From the NCBI GenBank assembly GCA_023412195.1, contig JAEYNZ010000014.1:1-39859 (forward strand): a stretch of 39,859 nt of DNA. Reading direction: 5' to 3'. Below, in pieces: positions 8,361-16,421 of the stretch. A program made the position numbers and the translations under genes. Source of the stretch: Bacteroidota bacterium. Lineage in GTDB: Bacteria; Bacteroidota; Bacteroidia; Bacteroidales; Prolixibacteraceae. The stretch's first letter is position 1. Each line of letters starts with the position of its first letter. The notes beneath the pieces were generated by a model. That model worked only from the letters and a program-made list of their open reading frames with translations. It did no database searches and had not been told where the DNA came from.

Positions 8361-9200
8361 TTATTTCCGGCAACGCAGCATTCTAACTTTACCAAACAGG
8401 TCTTTGCGGGTTTCTATTGCGTTAAAGCCTATTTTTTCAACAAGCAGGGTCATTTCCCCGCCCAGTTGTTCATTGATTTCGAAAAAAAGCCAACCCCCGG
8501 GTTGAAGATGTTCGTATGCGAATTCAGCAATATGACGGTAAAACAACAGGGGATCAGCATCAGTTACAAAAAGGGCTGTTTCAGGTTCATACTCCAGAAC
8601 GTTGGGCTGCATCATTCTTTTCTCCGATTCCCTTACATAGGGAGGATTGCTGACGATCAGGTCATAATGATGCCAATTACAGGCCTCCCACATCAGGATA
8701 TCAGCATGCATAAAATCCACCTCAAGGTTGTTTAACATCGAATTTTCCCGTGCCAGTTCAAGTGCCGGTTCTGATATATCAGCAGCCCCTACAGTTGCTG
8801 CCGGAAAAAGTTTTTTCAGGGCCAGGGCAATGCAGCCGCTGCCTGTTCCGATATCTATGATATGCGGGTTCACGGGCAGCCCGGTTTCTGAAATCCATTG
8901 CACAAGTTCTTCTGTTTCCGGCCTGGGGATCAGAACAGCAGGTGTCAGCTTCAGCTTTAGTCCATAAAATTCTGTCTCGCCAAGTATATACTGGAGCGGT
9001 TCAAAAGCTTTCAGCCTTTCAACTATGTGTGTTACTTCCTGTCGCTGGTTTTCATCCATATCTAAATCCTGCATAAGAATCTGCTGCGTATAATCCAGCC
9101 CGCATACATGTTCAATGATATGATTTCTAAAAGCCCGTACTTCAGTTTCGGGGTACAAGCCATTTAATTCATGCTCTATATAGTGGATAGTCGCCTTCAT
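8361..9200 (-). CDS. prmC: Peptide chain release factor N5-glutamine methyltransferase PrmC
   Basis: A 279-residue class I SAM-dependent methyltransferase that methylates the Gln of the GGQ motif in release factors RF1 and RF2. An N-terminal helical domain (about 1-75) leads to the SAM-binding motif IDIGTGSGCIALAL (115-128), DIS at the ribose-binding position, and the catalytic NPPY at 185-188 (SNPPYVRESEK). IPRPETEELV (91-100) is the family hallmark. Length is standard. It is divergent from ribD over 41 bp. On the minus strand a perfect TATCTTTG box lies 20 nt upstream of the start. Secure. Confidence 0.95.
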   Translation of the reverse strand: MKATIHYIEHELNGLYPETEVRAFRNHIIEHVCGLDYTQQILMQDLDMDENQRQEVTHIVERLKAFEPLQYILGETEFYGLKLKLTPAVLIPRPETEELVQWISETGLPVNPHIIDIGTGSGCIALALKKLFPAATVGAADISEPALELARENSMLNNLEVDFMHADILMWEACNWHHYDLIVSNPPYVRESEKRMMQPNVLEYEPETALFVTDADPLLFYRHIAEFAYEHLQPGGWLFFEINEQLGGEMTLLVEKIGFNAIETRKDLFGKVRMLRCRK

Positions 9201-9205
9201 TGTGT

Positions 9206-9213
9206 TATTTTTG
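9206..9213 (+). promoter_or_regulatory. ribD promoter -7 box
   Basis: TATTTTTG fits the Bacteroidota -7 consensus TAnnTTTG and lies 28 nt before the ribD ATG. No clear TTTG -33 element is visible at the usual distance; that region is inside prmC. Confidence 0.5.
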
Positions 9214-9219
9214 GCAGAT

Positions 9220-9227
9220 CAAAGATA
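9220..9227 (-). promoter_or_regulatory. prmC promoter -7 box
   Basis: On the minus strand these bases read TATCTTTG, a perfect TAnnTTTG, 20 nt before the prmC ATG. The box lies downstream of the ribD box, so the two promoters are interlocked. Confidence 0.5.
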
Positions 9228-9241
9228 CTTTTTTCCGGTAA

Positions 9242-10288
9242 ATGGAAACAGATGAAAAATACATGTCGCGCTGTATCGATCTTGCTTTGCTGGGTGCGGG
9301 CCATGTTGCCCCAAACCCGATGGTTGGCAGCGTGATCGTGTACAATGGCAGAATTATCGGCGAGGGTTACCATCAGAAATATGGACAGGCACATGCAGAA
9401 GTAAATGCTGTAAATTCTGTTGCCGACCGTGAACTGCTGAAATCATCTGTCATGTATGTATCACTTGAACCTTGTGCCCATCATGGTCAAACACCCCCCT
9501 GTGCCGATTTAATCGTGCGTGAACAGATCCCAAAAGTAGTTGTCGGTACTGCCGATCCTTTTGCAGAAGTGGCAGGCAAAGGGATTGTAAGGCTTAAAAA
9601 TGCCGGAGTGGATGTAAAAGTTGGGGTTCTTGAAAAGGAATGCCGGGAACTGAACAGGCGCTTTATCACATTTCATACACAAAAACGGCCATACATCATA
9701 CTAAAATGGGCACAGACATCCGACGGGTTTATTGATACCGACCGTCAGCCAGCAGATTATGGTCAGCCTAACTGGATAACAAGGGATATGGCACTTAGGC
9801 TGGTGCATAAAGTCCGTTCTGAAGAAAATGCCATTTTGGTAGGTACCTTTACGGCAGAAAAAGACAATCCTCATCTTACTGTACGCCACTGGCCGGGAGA
9901 TAATCCTCTTAGAATTCTGATAGATAAAAACCTGAGGTTGCCTCACAGCCTGAACCTGTTTGACGGGTCTGTGCCTACACTCGTATTCAATGATGTAAAT
10001 GAAGACAGTTCAGGATTGGTTTCCTATGTAAAAATCGATTTTGGGAAAAACATCGTACCACAGATGCTGAAAGAATTATATGCACGTAAGATTCTTTCAC
10101 TGATCGTGGAGGGAGGAAAGCAACTGATTGAAAGCTTTACAGGATCAGGGTTATGGGACGAAATGCAGGTTTATACCGGCAGCAGTTTTTTTGGCGGTGG
10201 AGTCAGAGCTCCACTGGCAGCAGGGAAGTTAACAGCAGAGGAATGGCTTGACACCGACAACCTTAAGATCTTCAGAAACAATCTTTAA
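9242..10288 (+). CDS. ribD: Riboflavin biosynthesis deaminase/reductase RibD
   Basis: A 348-residue bifunctional enzyme for the second and third steps of riboflavin synthesis: deamination of the diaminohydroxypyrimidine ribosyl phosphate and NADPH-dependent reduction of its ribosyl chain. The N-terminal cytidine-deaminase-like domain has the zinc site HAEVNAV (His51, Glu53) and PCAHHGQTPPC (Cys78, Cys87). The C-terminal DHFR-like reductase domain begins near RPYIILKWAQTSDGFI and includes LVGTFTAEKDNPHLTVR and LIVEGGKQLI. Length is typical. No other riboflavin gene adjoins, and the 41-bp upstream gap is too short for an FMN riboswitch. The 3' end overlaps the convergent DUF6146 gene by 4 bp. 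Confidence 0.95.
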   Translation: METDEKYMSRCIDLALLGAGHVAPNPMVGSVIVYNGRIIGEGYHQKYGQAHAEVNAVNSVADRELLKSSVMYVSLEPCAHHGQTPPCADLIVREQIPKVVVGTADPFAEVAGKGIVRLKNAGVDVKVGVLEKECRELNRRFITFHTQKRPYIILKWAQTSDGFIDTDRQPADYGQPNWITRDMALRLVHKVRSEENAILVGTFTAEKDNPHLTVRHWPGDNPLRILIDKNLRLPHSLNLFDGSVPTLVFNDVNEDSSGLVSYVKIDFGKNIVPQMLKELYARKILSLIVEGGKQLIESFTGSGLWDEMQVYTGSSFFGGGVRAPLAAGKLTAEEWLDTDNLKIFRNNL

Positions 10289-10701
10289 AAAACCACGCTC
10301 CTTGGGCTTCCGGGCATAATTTGAATATTCAATACGTGTTCCACATACTGAAAGTAGTAAAATAGTTTGTGATTCAGTTCAAACCCATAATCCACAAAAG
10401 GATCATAACCCACAATGGGTTCAAAAAACCCGCGCCTGCGCGATGTTGTGGCATTATAGTTCCATGCAGTAACATATTGCCGGTTCCAGTTTTCATAATA
10501 TTCCTGGGAACGGTAACGGGCAGGACTGTTTTGCAATGCGTACCACGTTTCAAAACGGGCGTCAAAAGTTTCAAGAGAATACTCAAGAGAATCAGCAGCG
10601 GCTTCTGTTTCTTCGTTCTCTTTGATCTGCACTGTTTGCTTTTTGGTTGAACAGGCAAATCCTAATAACAATATGGCTGCAAATAAAATAAACTGCTTCA
10701 T
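10285..10701 (-). CDS. DUF6146-like lipoprotein
   Basis: A 138-residue lipoprotein, start at 10701: MKQFILFAAILLLGFACST with lipobox GFAC at residue 17. A longer frame upstream would bury the signal peptide behind about 60 unlikely residues and run into the divergent cls gene. After an acidic linker the mature part has ETFDARFETWYAL, YYENWNRQYVTAWNY, VGYDPFVDYGFELN and LFYYFQYVEHVLNI, the aromatic pattern of a Bacteroidota-specific family that I match to DUF6146 from memory. Function is unknown; membrane anchoring outside the cytoplasm is inferred from the lipobox. A perfect minus-strand -7 box (TACCTTTG) lies 93 nt upstream, predicting a leader of about 85-90 nt. Confidence 0.8.
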   Translation of the reverse strand: MKQFILFAAILLLGFACSTKKQTVQIKENEETEAAADSLEYSLETFDARFETWYALQNSPARYRSQEYYENWNRQYVTAWNYNATTSRRRGFFEPIVGYDPFVDYGFELNHKLFYYFQYVEHVLNIQIMPGSPRSVVF

Positions 10702-10793
10702 GGCTATTTTTAATGTGAATCTGTACTCTTTTACGAATTTCATTCCAAAATTGTTTTTGTACTGAAATTTTAAGAAATTTATCACACGAATAT

Positions 10794-10801
10794 CAAAGGT
10801 A
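10794..10801 (-). promoter_or_regulatory. DUF6146 gene -7 box
   Basis: The minus strand reads TACCTTTG, a perfect TAnnTTTG, immediately before the divergent cardiolipin synthase gene. It would give the lipoprotein gene a leader of roughly 85-90 nt. Confidence 0.4.
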
Positions 10802-10807
10802 GCTTTT

Positions 10808-12259
10808 ATGGGATTTGGATTGGATTTCTGGAAAGTATTTTCCCTTGTATTTCTATTAACTGCCATTCCGGTATCCATTATGATCATTTTAGAGAAAAGG
10901 TCACCATATAAAACTGCAGCATGGATACTGGCTTTGATCCTGTTGCCTGTGTTCGGCGTTGTGTTCTATCTTTTTTTTGGACAGGAGTATCGCAAGCAAA
11001 AACTGTTTTCACGAAAAGGTTTAAAAAGCTTAACCAAATTCCGCAAGCTTTCCTTCAGGCAGCTGCGCCAGTTTGAGCAAACCTTGCATAATCTTGATCC
11101 TTTGGTGAGGGAAAAGGAAAGTATCATCAGGCTGCTGCTGAACAATTCAAATGCCCTGCTCACCTTTGCCAGCCGGATCACCATCATGAACAATGCTGAG
11201 GATACATTTGCAGCCATGTTTTCTGCGATTGAAGGAGCAAAGCACCACATTCACATGGAATACTATATCATCGACGACGATGTAATAGGCAACCGTTTCA
11301 AGGATTTGCTGATAAAAAAAAGCCGCGAGGGAGTTATTGTGCGCATTATTGTAGATGATGTAGGAAGCTGGGGTTTAAGTAAAAAGTTTCTGGAAGACCT
11401 CAGGATCAACAATGTTGAAATTTATTCTTTCATGGAGGTTCGCTTTCCACGACTGACTTCACAGGTGAATTACCGGAATCACAGGAAGATACTTGTGGTT
11501 GACGGTATAACAGGTTTTACTGGCGGAGTGAACATTGCTGACCGTTATCTTAAAGGTCTGGAGGGAATTGGACCATGGCGCGATACGCACATACGGATAG
11601 AAGGTGAAGCAGTTGGCGGTTTGCAGGTTGTTTTTGCTGCCGACTGGTATTTTGTTATACATGAAAACCTTACCGGGAAAAGATACTTCCCCCAGATAAA
11701 TGCCAGTGATGGTATACCTGTACAGATTTCAGCCAGCGGTCCGGATTCAGACTGGGAAAGCATCGGGCAGGCTTTTTTTGCAGCCATTGCAGGTGCAAAA
11801 AGCAGGATTTATATTGCCTCGCCTTACCTGATGCCACCTTTCGAGATCATTTATGCACTAAAAACTGCTGCACTTAGCCATGTCGACGTCCGAATACTCT
11901 TTCCTGAGAAAACGGATAGCCTTATTCCCCGCTGGAGTTCATATTCCTACATCGAAGAACTTCTGGAAGCAGGTGTGAGGATTTACTTTTATCAGGCGGG
12001 TTTTATCCACAGCAAATATCTGATTGTTGATGAAGTTTTTTCAACAGTGGGTACCACCAATCTTGACTTCCGCAGCTTCGAAACAAATTTTGAGGTGAAT
12101 GCCTTCATCTACAACCAGCACTTCACGGCTACCCTGAGCAGGCAGTTCCGCTCCGATTTAAAGAACAGTCGCGAACTCAAACTGGCAGAGTGGAAAGAAC
12201 GCAAATGGCATATTAAGCTGCGCGAATCGCTTGCGCATATTATAAGCCCTATGCTGTAA
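10808..12259 (+). CDS. cls: Cardiolipin synthase (PLD superfamily)
   Basis: A 483-residue phospholipase D-type synthase that joins two phosphatidylglycerols into cardiolipin and glycerol at the inner membrane. Two N-terminal membrane helices (about 8-28 and 36-57) precede a basic linker and two PLD repeats. Each repeat has an intact HKD motif: HRKILVVDG at His225 followed by FTGGVNIADRYL, and HSKYLIVDE at His401 followed by VGTTNLDFRSF. Length and architecture match ClsA. It is divergent from the DUF6146 gene and followed by 218 bp without a gene. An exact catalytic twin, such as a phosphatidylserine synthase of this fold, would lack this membrane topology. Confidence 0.93.
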   Translation: MGFGLDFWKVFSLVFLLTAIPVSIMIILEKRSPYKTAAWILALILLPVFGVVFYLFFGQEYRKQKLFSRKGLKSLTKFRKLSFRQLRQFEQTLHNLDPLVREKESIIRLLLNNSNALLTFASRITIMNNAEDTFAAMFSAIEGAKHHIHMEYYIIDDDVIGNRFKDLLIKKSREGVIVRIIVDDVGSWGLSKKFLEDLRINNVEIYSFMEVRFPRLTSQVNYRNHRKILVVDGITGFTGGVNIADRYLKGLEGIGPWRDTHIRIEGEAVGGLQVVFAADWYFVIHENLTGKRYFPQINASDGIPVQISASGPDSDWESIGQAFFAAIAGAKSRIYIASPYLMPPFEIIYALKTAALSHVDVRILFPEKTDSLIPRWSSYSYIEELLEAGVRIYFYQAGFIHSKYLIVDEVFSTVGTTNLDFRSFETNFEVNAFIYNQHFTATLSRQFRSDLKNSRELKLAEWKERKWHIKLRESLAHIISPML

Positions 12260-12339
12260 AAGTTTTAGTTCATAAATAATATGGATGTAAAAAGGGTCTG
12301 CTCAGGTAGTTTCAATAAGTAGGTCATTCATTATCTGAT

Positions 12340-12415
12340 GCTACAGTGTAGCAAAATATATGCAGAAACCAGGTATCATGGGTAAAAATCAGGTACAGCG
12401 TACCGTAATATTATT
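12340..12415 (+). repeat. Two-hairpin composite repeat, copy 4
   Basis: Hairpin GCTACAGTGTAGC at 12340-12352, then AAAATATATGCAGAAA. After exactly 39 nt comes hairpin GGTACAGCGTACC at 12392-12404, then GTAATATTATTTC. Hairpin spacing is identical to the copy at 7024. It fills most of the gap between the convergent cls and dehydratase genes. Confidence 0.75.
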
Positions 12416-12477
12416 TCTCACAGGAGATATTGATCAAGCCTTGAATCATATTGAAAAATGGATAGCCTGGTTTGAAT

Positions 12478-13425
12478 TCAGAATGGCAATTTCCCCAGAT
12501 CAAGATTTCCTCCGGAAAGAATGACGCCCACCTTTTTATGCCTTACGTCCACCTTTCCTTCCAGTATGGCTGCTAACGGTACAGCAGACGAGGGTTCAAC
12601 AATAATTTTCATCCTTTCCCAGATCAGGCGCATGGCTTCCACTATTTTCTCTTCAGTTACTGTGACCACATCATCCACCTTATCAAGCATGATGGCAAAA
12701 TTACGTTCTCCCAGTGAGGTGAGCAATCCATCTGCAATGGTCTTTGGCTGTTCGGAAGGAACCCATTTTTTCCCTTGAAACGACCGAAAGGCATCATCAG
12801 CCCCCAGAGGTTCAGCAGCAATGACCCTGCACCCGGGCAACAGGTGTTTAACGGCAATGGCACTTCCCCCTAGCAGACCACCACCTCCCACAGGTGTCAT
12901 AATGATATCAAATGCACCTGAGTCTTCAATCAGCTCTTTGGCAGCAGTTCCCTGTCCGGCAATTACATTGAAATTATTGTAGGGATGTATTTCAGCAGCC
13001 CCTGTTTCATTCACGATACCAGCAAGGGTACTTTCCCGTGCCTGGAGGGTTGGCTTGCAGAAAGTTATTTCGGCTCCATAACCTGCAACAGCTTTCTTTT
13101 TTATCTCAGGCGAGTTTTCCGGCATGACAATATGGGAACTGATGCCACGCAAGCCTGCAGCCAGGGCAAGGGCAGCCGCATGGTTTCCTGATGAATGTGT
13201 AGCCACTCCCCTTACCATTTCTTCCTGCGACAGAGAAAAAACTGCGTTACAGGCACCCCTGAATTTAAATGCACCTACTTTCTGAAAGTTTTCGCACTTG
13301 AAATAGAGGTTACCTCCTGTTATTTGATTAATGCCTGTTGAAGTTAGCACAGGTGTACGGTGTGCATATTTCAGAATAATATGATGGGCTTTTTCAATAT
13401 CTGAAAAATCTGGAATGAATTTCAT
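12478..13425 (-). CDS. PLP-dependent threonine/serine dehydratase family enzyme
   Basis: A 315-residue fold-type II PLP enzyme. The family deaminates threonine or serine to the 2-oxo acid, or racemises serine. The PLP lysine is Lys54 in VGAFKFRGACNA, the substrate loop is SSGNHAAALA, and the phosphate loop is GGGGLLGG. No regulatory ACT domain is present, so it is a short catabolic or racemase-like form rather than biosynthetic IlvA. Sequence alone does not separate threonine dehydratase from serine racemase. It lies 37 bp after the SMP-30 gene and is probably the last gene of the lpxK operon. Family secure, substrate open. Confidence 0.88.
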   Translation of the reverse strand: MKFIPDFSDIEKAHHIILKYAHRTPVLTSTGINQITGGNLYFKCENFQKVGAFKFRGACNAVFSLSQEEMVRGVATHSSGNHAAALALAAGLRGISSHIVMPENSPEIKKKAVAGYGAEITFCKPTLQARESTLAGIVNETGAAEIHPYNNFNVIAGQGTAAKELIEDSGAFDIIMTPVGGGGLLGGSAIAVKHLLPGCRVIAAEPLGADDAFRSFQGKKWVPSEQPKTIADGLLTSLGERNFAIMLDKVDDVVTVTEEKIVEAMRLIWERMKIIVEPSSAVPLAAILEGKVDVRHKKVGVILSGGNLDLGKLPF

Positions 13426-13462
13426 AAGGTTGTAGTTTAAGATGTTAAGGAAACATTTACCA

Positions 13463-14422
13463 TTATATTTCCGGTGCAGTAAATTCTCCCTTGAAAAAAT
13501 ATGCCTGTACTCCTTTTACCCCGGGCCTCACTTTAAACAATCCACCCGCATGGGGGTATTTTTTAAGATCATCATCATTTGTCCCCTGACGGGCAGTAGT
13601 GATATAAAGAGTACCCAGATCTTCATCACCGAATGCACATGAAGTTACATTCCGTGCAGGAATATTAATGGTACGAAGCAGTTCGCCTGAATCCGGGTCC
13701 CAGCAGCCTACAGCAGCACCGCTCCAAAGGGCAATCCACACATTTCCTTCTGCATCGATGGTCATCCCATCCGGATATCCCATTTCCTCCGGTATCTCAA
13801 CTGCAGTGGTAGGATTACGGATGTCACCTGTTTCATTGTCATAGTCCCACGCCATCACTTTGCGGGTAGGAGTATCGATGTAATACATCCTGGTGTGATC
13901 GGCCGACCATACGATTCCGTTCGAGGTGCTTACGTTATCAATCATCTTGTGCACGCTGCCATCCGGATCAAGCCGGTAAAGGGCTCCTTCACCTGACTGA
14001 CCCTGCTTGTGCATGGTTCCTGCCCAAAACCGTCCGGCAGGATCACATTTCCCGTCGTTAAACCGGTTACCAGGCTTATCTTCTTCAGGGTTTGCAATAA
14101 ATATTTTCGATCCTGTGGAAGGATCAACCTGATAAAAGCCATTCTCCATCGCCACAATAACTTTTCCCGACTCTGCCGGGACTACCGTGCCGATCATCTC
14201 TCCTGTGAGCAGTTCCTTGTTGAAATTCAGTGTAGGATTATAAAAATTCAAAATCTTATCTGTAATGTTCACCCAGATCAGTTCGCCGGTTCTGTAGTTC
14301 CATATAGCTCCTTCACCAAGGCTCGATTTTGTATCAAGTACCAGTTCCACCTTATTTTTTTTACCAGGAGAACAACTAAAAAAAAGGATGGTTGAAAATG
14401 CAACAACAATAAACCTGATCAT
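13463..14422 (-). CDS. SMP-30/gluconolactonase family lipoprotein
   Basis: A 319-residue six-bladed beta-propeller of the SMP-30/gluconolaconase/LRE group, which hydrolyses sugar lactones or related esters using one divalent metal. The N-terminus is a lipoprotein signal with FFSC (Cys17). Family features are SLGEGAIWNYRTGELIWVNI with the metal-ligand Glu, FNDGKCDPAGRFWAGT, TSNGIVWSAD with the Asn ligand, and YPDGMTIDAEGNVWIALW with the Asp ligand. A fixed lipid anchor is less usual for the family and suggests periplasmic action. It lies 31 bp after the PNP gene and 37 bp before the dehydratase gene. The substrate is unknown. Confidence 0.88.
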   Translation of the reverse strand: MIRFIVVAFSTILFFSCSPGKKNKVELVLDTKSSLGEGAIWNYRTGELIWVNITDKILNFYNPTLNFNKELLTGEMIGTVVPAESGKVIVAMENGFYQVDPSTGSKIFIANPEEDKPGNRFNDGKCDPAGRFWAGTMHKQGQSGEGALYRLDPDGSVHKMIDNVSTSNGIVWSADHTRMYYIDTPTRKVMAWDYDNETGDIRNPTTAVEIPEEMGYPDGMTIDAEGNVWIALWSGAAVGCWDPDSGELLRTINIPARNVTSCAFGDEDLGTLYITTARQGTNDDDLKKYPHAGGLFKVRPGVKGVQAYFFKGEFTAPEI

Positions 14423-14453
14423 GCTTTAACCGGAATATGAATTAATAAATCCC

Positions 14454-15266
14454 CTATATACTTTCAATCAACTTCTTTATGATCAGCCTCATCTTAGGCT
14501 CAGCTTTCATCGCTACCTGCTGTACTTCCTCATGCGAAATCTCAACAATTTCACCTGGAACCCCGCTGTCGGTGATAATGGATACCCCAAAGACCTTCAT
14601 CTCCATATGCCTTGCAACAATCACTTCAGGTACGGTAGACATTCCGACAACATCGCCTCCCAGCAGCCTGAACATCCTGTATTCAGCCGGAGTCTCAAAA
14701 GTAGGCCCCGATACCCCCACATAAACCCCTTCCCTTACCTGAATGTTGTTTTCAAGTGCAATCAGCTTGGCTTTGTTGCGCATACGCTCATCATAGGCTT
14801 TGCTCATATCGGGAAAACGGACACCCAGTTCAGCATGGTTTTTTCCGTGAAGCGGGTGCACAGGAAAAAAATTGATGTGATCGCTGATCAATACAATATC
14901 GCCAACATGCCAATCGGGGTTTAACCCACCGGACGCATTGGAAACAAATAGATTTTTAACCCCAAGGAATTTCATTACCCGCACCGGGAATGTGACTTCC
15001 TGCATGGTATAACCTTCGTAGTAATGGAATCGTCCCTGCATTACTACTACCTCTTTACCGCCCAGCCTCCCGAAGATCAGCCTTCCGGCATGTCCTTCAA
15101 CAGTGGATACAGGGAAATCAGGGATTTCTGTATAGGGCAATGTTTCCAGAATCTCAATATCCCCGATAAGGCCTCCCAAACCTGTTCCCAGTATAATCCC
15201 GTACTCAGGCCTTGACCTGAACTTTCCTTCGATGAAGCTCGAGGTTGCTTTTATTTTCTCCAACAT
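14454..15266 (-). CDS. Purine-nucleoside phosphorylase
   Basis: A 270-residue trimeric-type PNP that phosphorolyses purine nucleosides to free base and ribose 1-phosphate for salvage. Motifs: IILGTGLGGL (phosphate loop), VVMQGRFHYYEGY, FVSNASGGLN, GPTFETPAEYRM and VVGMSTVPEVIVARH. The base-binding position reads IITDSGVPGE, an Asp where mammalian PNP has Asn, as I recall for Bacteroidota homologues. The start is fixed by MLEKIKATSSFIEGKF, typical of the family. It begins 62 nt before the lpxK stop in another frame, so the two genes overlap strongly and are likely translationally coupled. Confidence 0.93.
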   Translation of the reverse strand: MLEKIKATSSFIEGKFRSRPEYGIILGTGLGGLIGDIEILETLPYTEIPDFPVSTVEGHAGRLIFGRLGGKEVVVMQGRFHYYEGYTMQEVTFPVRVMKFLGVKNLFVSNASGGLNPDWHVGDIVLISDHINFFPVHPLHGKNHAELGVRFPDMSKAYDERMRNKAKLIALENNIQVREGVYVGVSGPTFETPAEYRMFRLLGGDVVGMSTVPEVIVARHMEMKVFGVSIITDSGVPGEIVEISHEEVQQVAMKAEPKMRLIIKKLIESI

Positions 15267-16314
15267 AGTTTAAAATCTTTTTATTGAACGTCTTGCCCTC
15301 TTCATCAAGAAATTTTACATTAACAGGCAGGTAATAGAGTGATTTTTTAAACTGATCATCCGGCACCGGAGATTCAGAAAACCGCACGGCATCTTTTTCA
15401 GTTGTAATAATTATTTTCTTTTCACTTTTCAACAATTCCAGTTTCTTTCGGATGGAATGAATATCGGCTTCCGTAAAATAATGATGATCAGGAAACTTTA
15501 AAATTTCAGTTTCGTGGGAAAACTGCTTCAGGTACTCAGGGATTAATTTTGGAAAGGCCACGCCTGTAACAATCAATATGGCATACGCATGTTGTTTGTA
15601 AAAGTCATTTCCCAGTTCCTTGCCAGTATAAACATTTTTGATCTTTTCATATTCGTATGTGGTAAAGAACAAATCCTGGTAAGGCTTAAGCCCTACATCA
15701 TTTCTGATAATCCGCCGGCGGATAGGGGTAACCTCAGCAGGCGGGCATTTTGTAAATATGATAATGTTTGCCCTCCTGATCTGGGATGCACTTTCGCGGA
15801 GCATACCCGATGGAAGCAACCTGTCTTCATGCACCGGCCTGTTGTAATCGATCAGCAGTATATTGATTACAGGTGTTATCCTACGGTGCTGAAAAGCATC
15901 ATCCAGCAGAATGACATCAGGTGATTCCCCTTCTGAGGATTCCAAAATTTTTTCAACACCGTCCACCCTGTTCTCACATACTGTTACTTTTACTTCATTA
16001 AACTTCCTTTTAATCTGTAAAGGTTCATCTCCAACTTCTGAGACCTTCGAATCAGTAGTTACTTCAAGAAATCCTTTTGTTTTACGTTTATAACCCCTGC
16101 TCAGAGTTGCTACTGTAAAATTATCCTTCAGTAATTTTATCAGGTATTCAACATGCGGCGTTTTTCCTGTTCCTCCAACTGTAATATTGCCTATTGAAAT
16201 AACGGTTACATCAAATTCCTTTGATTTTAGAATATTCAGATCGTAGAAACGATTGCGAAAATATACCAGTGTTCCGTATATCAATGAAACCGGATAAAGA
16301 AGAATTTTCAGCAT
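15205..16314 (-). CDS. lpxK: Tetraacyldisaccharide 4'-kinase LpxK
   Basis: A 369-residue LpxK that phosphorylates the 4' position of the lipid A disaccharide at the inner membrane. A short hydrophobic N-terminus (LLYPVSLIYGTLVYFRN) precedes the P-loop NITVGGTGKTPH (44-54), then the family motifs LSRGYKRKT, VGDEPLQIKRKF, LLDDAFQHRRI and PSGMLRESASQIRRANIIIFTK. The C-terminal tail (NYVGENKSNLELHRRKVQVKA) is encoded where the gene overlaps the PNP gene by 62 nt and is probably dispensable. It is the first gene of a likely operon with PNP, the SMP-30 protein and the dehydratase, none of which act in lipid A synthesis. Confidence 0.94.
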   Translation of the reverse strand: MLKILLYPVSLIYGTLVYFRNRFYDLNILKSKEFDVTVISIGNITVGGTGKTPHVEYLIKLLKDNFTVATLSRGYKRKTKGFLEVTTDSKVSEVGDEPLQIKRKFNEVKVTVCENRVDGVEKILESSEGESPDVILLDDAFQHRRITPVINILLIDYNRPVHEDRLLPSGMLRESASQIRRANIIIFTKCPPAEVTPIRRRIIRNDVGLKPYQDLFFTTYEYEKIKNVYTGKELGNDFYKQHAYAILIVTGVAFPKLIPEYLKQFSHETEILKFPDHHYFTEADIHSIRKKLELLKSEKKIIITTEKDAVRFSESPVPDDQFKKSLYYLPVNVKFLDEEGKTFNKKILNYVGENKSNLELHRRKVQVKA

Positions 16315-16421
16315 CTGTTGTCATGTATTTAGTCGGCTAAAATAACCAAACCAACACAGTTATCACAATAAAAAAGTGTTATGCAACTAAAAACGGCCAA
16401 AATTTAAAACCTGCTTTTACC

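Noticed and set aside
9201..9241. FMN riboswitch before ribD
   Set aside because: The gap is only 41 bp, with none of the conserved riboswitch elements.
10702..10887. N-terminal extension of the DUF6146 lipoprotein
   Set aside because: It would place about 60 unconserved residues before a clean lipoprotein signal and overlap the divergent cls gene.
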